The notes under the pieces are model-generated. The model saw nothing but the letters and a program-made list of their open reading frames with translations, did no database searches and was not told the origin of the DNA. A DNA stretch of 64,000 bases from Magnetococcales bacterium (GTDB lineage Bacteria; Pseudomonadota; Magnetococcia; Magnetococcales; UBA8363): contig JADFYU010000009.1 in NCBI GenBank assembly GCA_015232865.1, positions 29,150 to 93,149 of the forward strand, written 5' to 3'. Shown in pieces: positions 60,266 through 64,000 of the stretch (position 1 is the stretch's first letter; each line of letters opens with the position of its first letter). Position numbers and translations under genes: made by a program.

Positions 60266-61690
60266 TTGATTTCCATCACAGACGACCATTTCCATGACGA
60301 GTGTGGCGTTTTCGGAATTAACAACCACTCCGAAGCCTCCAACCTTGTATACCTGGGCTTATACGCCCTCCAACATCGAGGACAAGAATCCGCCGGTATC
60401 GTCACAGTCGAGGATCGAATTCTTCACTGTAAGCGGGGTCGGGGTCTGGTTGCCGATGTTTTCAAACGAGCCGATGTCGAACGGCTCCGGGGGAATCAGT
60501 CCATCGGTCATGTTCGATACTCCACAGCCGGCGGCAGTTCGACCTCCAGAAATCTCCAGCCCATCGTTGTCGATACTGCCCATGGTGGTATGGCCATGGC
60601 TCACAACGGCAACCTGGTCAACGGTGTGGAGATGCGGCGCAGTCTGGAGCGGCGTGGATCGATTTTTCAATCGACCATGGATACCGAAGTCATCGTTCAT
60701 CTGACGGCTCTTTCCCGGTGCCGAACCTTTCCTGAGCGACTGGTTGAAGCGTTAAGTCAGGTCCAAGGGGCCTATGCGCTATTGGCTATGGACAATCAAA
60801 CCATGGTCGGCGTCCGCGACCCCAACGGATTCCGGCCTTTGGTGTTGGGCCGACTTGGGAAGAGTTATGTTCTCTCCTCGGAAACTTGTGCCTTGAAACT
60901 CATCGATGCCGAGTTTGTTCGCGATATCGAACCCGGAGAGATGGTTGTCATCCAAAAGGAGAAAGTTGAGTCATTTTTTCCGTTTCCCAAAAGAAAACGA
61001 CATCTTTGTATTTTTGAGTATGTCTATTTTGCCCGCCCGGATTCAACCATCGATGGGGTTAACGTCTATGCCTCCCGGAAGCGCATTGGTGCTCGGTTGG
61101 CTCAGGAAAGCGCCGTCGATGCGGATTTGGTGGTTCCGGTTCCAGACTCCGGCGTTCCGGCGGCACTGGGATATTCTCAAGAGGCCGACATTCCGTTTGA
61201 GCTGGGGATTATTCGCAACCATTATATCGGTCGGACCTTTATCGAACCACAGCAGGCGATTCGACATTTTGGCGTTAAAATAAAATTGAATGCCAACCCG
61301 GCCGTATTTGAGGGAAAACGGGTCATTTTGGTTGACGACTCCATCGTTCGCGGCACCACCAGCCGAAAAATTGTCAAGATGGTTCGAGCCGCCGGAGCCA
61401 AAGAGGTGCATATGCGCATCTCCTCCCCTCCCACCACCAACCCCTGCTATTACGGAATCGACACACCAACCCGTAAAGAGTTGCTGGCTGCCAGCCATTC
61501 GGTCACGGAGATGAAAAACTACATCACCGCTGATTCTCTGGCATTTCTCTCCGTCGAAGGGCTTTACGAAGCGATCGACGGAAAACCCGGCTGCGGCTAT
61601 TGCGACGCCTGTTTTTCCAGTAAATACCCTATCCCCTTTCCCATTCAAGAGCCAGACCCACAACTGACACTCTTACATGAAGAGGGGTAG
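60266..61690 (+). CDS. purF: Amidophosphoribosyltransferase
   Basis: PurF commits PRPP to purine synthesis. The 474-residue protein has a short propeptide before the nucleophile Cys13 (HDECGVFGI), which must be cleaved to expose the catalytic residue. Glutaminase motifs LQHRGQESAG and MAHNGNLVNG and the PRPP-binding loop VILVDDSIVRGTTS are intact. The C-terminal CGYCDACF resembles the Fe-S cysteine pattern of the Bacillus-type enzyme. No ATG fits; TTG at 60266 gives the family N terminus. It is the only purine gene here. Confidence 0.94.
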   Translation: MISITDDHFHDECGVFGINNHSEASNLVYLGLYALQHRGQESAGIVTVEDRILHCKRGRGLVADVFKRADVERLRGNQSIGHVRYSTAGGSSTSRNLQPIVVDTAHGGMAMAHNGNLVNGVEMRRSLERRGSIFQSTMDTEVIVHLTALSRCRTFPERLVEALSQVQGAYALLAMDNQTMVGVRDPNGFRPLVLGRLGKSYVLSSETCALKLIDAEFVRDIEPGEMVVIQKEKVESFFPFPKRKRHLCIFEYVYFARPDSTIDGVNVYASRKRIGARLAQESAVDADLVVPVPDSGVPAALGYSQEADIPFELGIIRNHYIGRTFIEPQQAIRHFGVKIKLNANPAVFEGKRVILVDDSIVRGTTSRKIVKMVRAAGAKEVHMRISSPPTTNPCYYGIDTPTRKELLAASHSVTEMKNYITADSLAFLSVEGLYEAIDGKPGCGYCDACFSSKYPIPFPIQEPDPQLTLLHEEG

Positions 61691-61790
61691 GCGCACCCAA
61701 TCACGGTGGGGCCGATAGCGTCGGTTGCCTCCGTTTCGGTCATCAACAGGCTCAGATTCTGTATGTCATCAATGAGAGAGGTTGAAAATA

Positions 61791-62960
61791 ATGAGCGATG
61801 CTCCGATATCTTTTAAGCGGAAGGTGCAGTTTATCAGCTTTTTGACGGCTGTTGCCATCCTGCTCTCTTTCGGACTGGCTGAGCTGTATATTCGCTGGAA
61901 GGTAGAATACCTGACACCGGAAATACTTCGAGATAAATCGGTATTGTACGAACCTGCCCTCTTTTCAAGACATTTTATCAAACAGCGAAACGTGGATATC
62001 AATCCAACGTATTATCGCTCTTTAACATATCATATCAACTCATTGGGTTATCGAGGGCCGGAGTTTGATCCAGAAAAACCGGACGGAACTTTTCGCATCA
62101 TAATTTATGGTGGGTCACAGGTTTTTAATGGAGAAATGACAGAGGGAGAAGATTGGCCGAGACAAATCGAAAAAAAAATTCGTGCTGCCGGTTATGCCAA
62201 CGTTGAAGTCATCAACGCCGGTATTCCCGGTCATGCCTCGTTTGATTCGGTAGGCCGGTTGTTTATGGAGGGGCACCGATTTAATCCAGACATTGTCGTT
62301 CTTTGTAATATATGGAATGATTTAAAATATTTCGATTCTGAGCAATCCTTGTTCCGACATTTCAAGCCCCGGCAAATTGATGACGGCAGACATGTGCGTT
62401 ATAACTACGTCAATGGGCTTGACCGCTTCATGAGCGAACATTCCCAACTGTATGTTCAACTGAGAGACACGCTTATTTTTTGGTGGTTTGATATTTCAAA
62501 GGAAGGGGTGAGAAAAAAGGATAAAAAATCAAAACTCAAAGAAGGGTATTTTTCCGTCGAAAAAATGCAACTCGCTCAATATCAATTGAATTTTGCGACC
62601 TTTGTTGACATCGCGCGGAATATTGGTGCGGAACCGGTTTTGATCAAACAGCCACGATTGTCCGATAAATCCAATGGTAAAGAGGAACTTGATCGCATTA
62701 ATTTTTCTTTTATCGGTGCGAGATCGGCAGAAATATTACCAAATCTTTTTTCCCAGGCGGATCAAGTTATCGATTCAGTCGGGCAAAATAAAAAGGCATT
62801 GATATTGGACCCCTCTACGCAAATGTCGGGCCAAATCAAGTATTTTCTGGATCATGTCCACCTGAGCGAAGAGGGGACAAATGAGATGGCTCGTATTCTT
62901 TCGGAAGGTTTGCTTTCTGTAATCAAAAAACGAGTGGAAGAAAAATCTTCCGAACAGTGA
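61791..62960 (+). CDS. Membrane-anchored SGNH/GDSL-family hydrolase
   Basis: A 389-residue protein with an N-terminal membrane helix (FISFLTAVAILLSFGLAEL, about 14-32) and a periplasmic SGNH-like domain. The block I Ser lies in IIYGGSQVF, a later NAGIPGHASFDS corresponds to block II, CNIWNDLKYF carries the block III Asn, and the Asp-His pair is in DHVHLSEEG near the C terminus. Such proteins acetylate or deacetylate surface glycans (AlgX/GDSL-like). The ATG at 61791 has a GAGAGG site; a TTG at 61782 is possible. It is followed by an SxtJ-like gene. Confidence 0.8.
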   Translation: MSDAPISFKRKVQFISFLTAVAILLSFGLAELYIRWKVEYLTPEILRDKSVLYEPALFSRHFIKQRNVDINPTYYRSLTYHINSLGYRGPEFDPEKPDGTFRIIIYGGSQVFNGEMTEGEDWPRQIEKKIRAAGYANVEVINAGIPGHASFDSVGRLFMEGHRFNPDIVVLCNIWNDLKYFDSEQSLFRHFKPRQIDDGRHVRYNYVNGLDRFMSEHSQLYVQLRDTLIFWWFDISKEGVRKKDKKSKLKEGYFSVEKMQLAQYQLNFATFVDIARNIGAEPVLIKQPRLSDKSNGKEELDRINFSFIGARSAEILPNLFSQADQVIDSVGQNKKALILDPSTQMSGQIKYFLDHVHLSEEGTNEMARILSEGLLSVIKKRVEEKSSEQ

Positions 62961-62971
62961 CGCCTCTCTGG

Positions 62972-63024
62972 TGTGTTGCAGATCGGCTCAACGATTGATT
63001 GATCTGAACTGCCGAATCGAGGTT
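62972..63024. repeat. Internally deleted palindromic repeat relic H
   Basis: The block CGGCTCAACGATTGATTGAT matches the left-half arm of the full repeats (CGGCACAACC...TTGATTCACCTG). It is joined directly to the right end AACTGCCGAATCGAGGTT. It lies in the gap between the SGNH gene and the SxtJ-like gene. Confidence 0.5.
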
Positions 63025-63063
63025 GATTGGAATAGATCTGATAATTCTTGTGAATGGGGCAAT

Positions 63064-63480
63064 ATGATCGATATAAAAACGACGGAACACATTGGAACCT
63101 CTTCGGACCGCAGCTTCGGATTTGTTTTTACAGTGGTCTTCCTCTTGATTTCCGCCTGGCCTGTTTATGACCGGGGTGAGGCTCCTCACCTTTGGGCTGG
63201 GGGAATTGCGCTCGTCTTTTTCCTGCTCTCCCTGCTTCAACCCCGATTGTTGGCACCGCTCAACCGACTCTGGACCCGATTCGGACTATTGCTCAATAGA
63301 ATAACCTCTCCGATTATTTTGGGCCTGTTTTTCTTTGTCGTCCTGTTTCCCATCGCCCTGATCATGCGTCTGTTTGGTAAGCGACCTTTAGAATTGGCCT
63401 TTGATAAAGACAGGGCCAGTTATTGGATTGAAAAAGAGCCGGCCGGCCCCGAACCGGAAAGCATGAAACATCAGTTCTAG
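63064..63480 (+). CDS. SxtJ-like small membrane protein
   Basis: A 138-residue protein with two to three membrane helices (FGFVFTVVFLLISAWPVY, then LWAGGIALVFFLLSLL, then IILGLFFFVVLFPIALIM) and a polar tail. It resembles the SxtJ-type proteins found next to SGNH hydrolases and carbamoyltransferases in exopolysaccharide loci. The ATG at 63064 has a GGGG site and starts the family-like N terminus; the frame is open upstream but through a repeat relic. Function unknown; a role in surface-glycan assembly is inferred from its neighbour. Confidence 0.7.
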   Translation: MIDIKTTEHIGTSSDRSFGFVFTVVFLLISAWPVYDRGEAPHLWAGGIALVFFLLSLLQPRLLAPLNRLWTRFGLLLNRITSPIILGLFFFVVLFPIALIMRLFGKRPLELAFDKDRASYWIEKEPAGPEPESMKHQF

Positions 63481-64000
63481 CCGGGGAAGGCGTCGATGGC
63501 AAAAGAGCTTTGAATGTCAACACACCCCGGCCAAATCGATTCGTTGACTTACCTTAATTTTTTTTCAAAAGTGTCAGTTTTTTGGAACGGTCATCGTTGC
63601 TGGACCAATCCGCATCGTGTGTTACTTTTTTTATTGTAATTATCGAATTTAAGAGCAGATTTTGTCAAAAAAATTTAATTTGTTTTAACTGATTGATACC
63701 TATGAAAAAAGTCGGTTGTCTTTCAGTCACGCTGAAAATCGGCATCCAAATGACGATTCTCCGGCAAGTTTATTGCTCTATGTTCCTCCAGCCGTGGTTC
63801 AACCTAGATTCGACCGTTGGAAGCACGCAATCGGCACAACCTCTTGATTCACCTGGCAAACTGGAAAAAAGTCTCATCACCAATAAGGTGACTTCGATTT
63901 TTTCCAGTTCACCAGATAAACCAATATGTTGCATCGCTTACGCACTTCCAACTGCCGAACCTAGGTTCAACATTTCCTGGCTTTTTACGGATATTATAGA
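63481..64000. other. Gene-free end of the window with an AT-rich part and a full palindromic repeat
   Basis: These 520 bases contain an AT-rich tract at about 63600-63700, runs of T such as TTTGTCAAAAAAATTTAATT, and a full-length palindromic repeat at 63801-63967. I see no gene. The repeat is near the window edge, so what follows it is unknown. Confidence 0.55.
63801..63967. repeat. Long palindromic intergenic repeat, reference full-length copy I
   Basis: The left end AACCTAGATTCGACCGTTGG and the right end CCAACTGCCGAACCTAGGTT are inverted complements over 20 bases with few mismatches. Inner arms TTGATTCACCTGGCAAACTG and CAGTTCACCAGATAAACCAA pair, and the apex is TCACC-AATA-AGGTGA. At 167 bases it is the cleanest copy in the window. 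Confidence 0.85.

Overview
The window looks like a chromosomal segment of a Proteobacterium, probably a deep-branching alphaproteobacterium or a relative of Magnetococcia. Pointers are a GapR (DUF2312) nucleoid protein, a plant-type glutamate-cysteine ligase, a dnaA-dnaN-recF block, a TIGR04211-like SH3 protein, a moderate G+C content and Gram-negative envelope genes. The lineage call is an inference from gene content; there is no rRNA gene to settle it.

Layout. 1-8847: recF (partial), dnaN, dnaA, a PilZ-like protein and the fmt-def-priA group, mostly on the minus strand, with one TPR-like gene on plus. 8883-11695: a GAF histidine kinase overlapping a PhnD-like periplasmic binding protein. 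11808-20682: a minus-strand surface-glycan/PEP-CTERM-type locus. It holds two glycosyltransferases of the XrtA/EpsH1-associated kind, then a tightly coupled run: small Tat-signal-like exported protein, PqqD-like protein, HprK-like kinase, TPR-sulfotransferase, nucleotidyltransferase, AsnB-type amidotransferase. 20804-22821: trpB-trpA. 22950-30203: a repeat-solenoid protein, an RNase D-like nuclease, pteridine reductase-like SDR, folB, folK, dapA, two cytochromes c, smpB and tRNA-Leu(UAG). 30264-40912: a complete Pho/Pst regulon (phoB, phoR, Pho boxes, pstS, phoU, pstC, pstA, two pstB genes and a kinase-like HBM sensor). 41030-51571: a P-II-like protein, SH3 protein, argB, a voltage-sensor potassium channel, gshA, an HPt protein, dnaQ, a LysR regulator, a HAD hydrolase, a TSUP permease and an RloB-like protein. 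51583-58300: an RloA-like ATPase, gapR, hemY-hemN-hemE and a UDP-xylose synthase-like gene. 58544-63480: an orphan protein, purF, an SGNH hydrolase and an SxtJ-like membrane protein.

The most unusual material is as follows. (1) A six-gene, translationally coupled PqqD/HprK-like/sulfotransferase/nucleotidyltransferase/AsnB run begins with a Cys-containing Tat-signal-like protein and could be a peptide or protein modification system. (2) The phosphate locus has several proteins with selectively lost catalytic residues: two PstB proteins with complementary defects, a PhoU fused to a phosphatase-like domain without its Cys and Arg, and a sensor kinase with Asp where the phospho-accepting His should be. 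(3) A family of about 167-bp palindromic repeats with AACCTAG-like ends is scattered through the intergenic regions, including the leader of pstS and the region upstream of dnaA. (4) An RloA/RloB (AbiL-like) pair has a degenerate RloB partner.

All positions come from reading the sequence; family names are from memory of conserved motifs and were not verified by database search.
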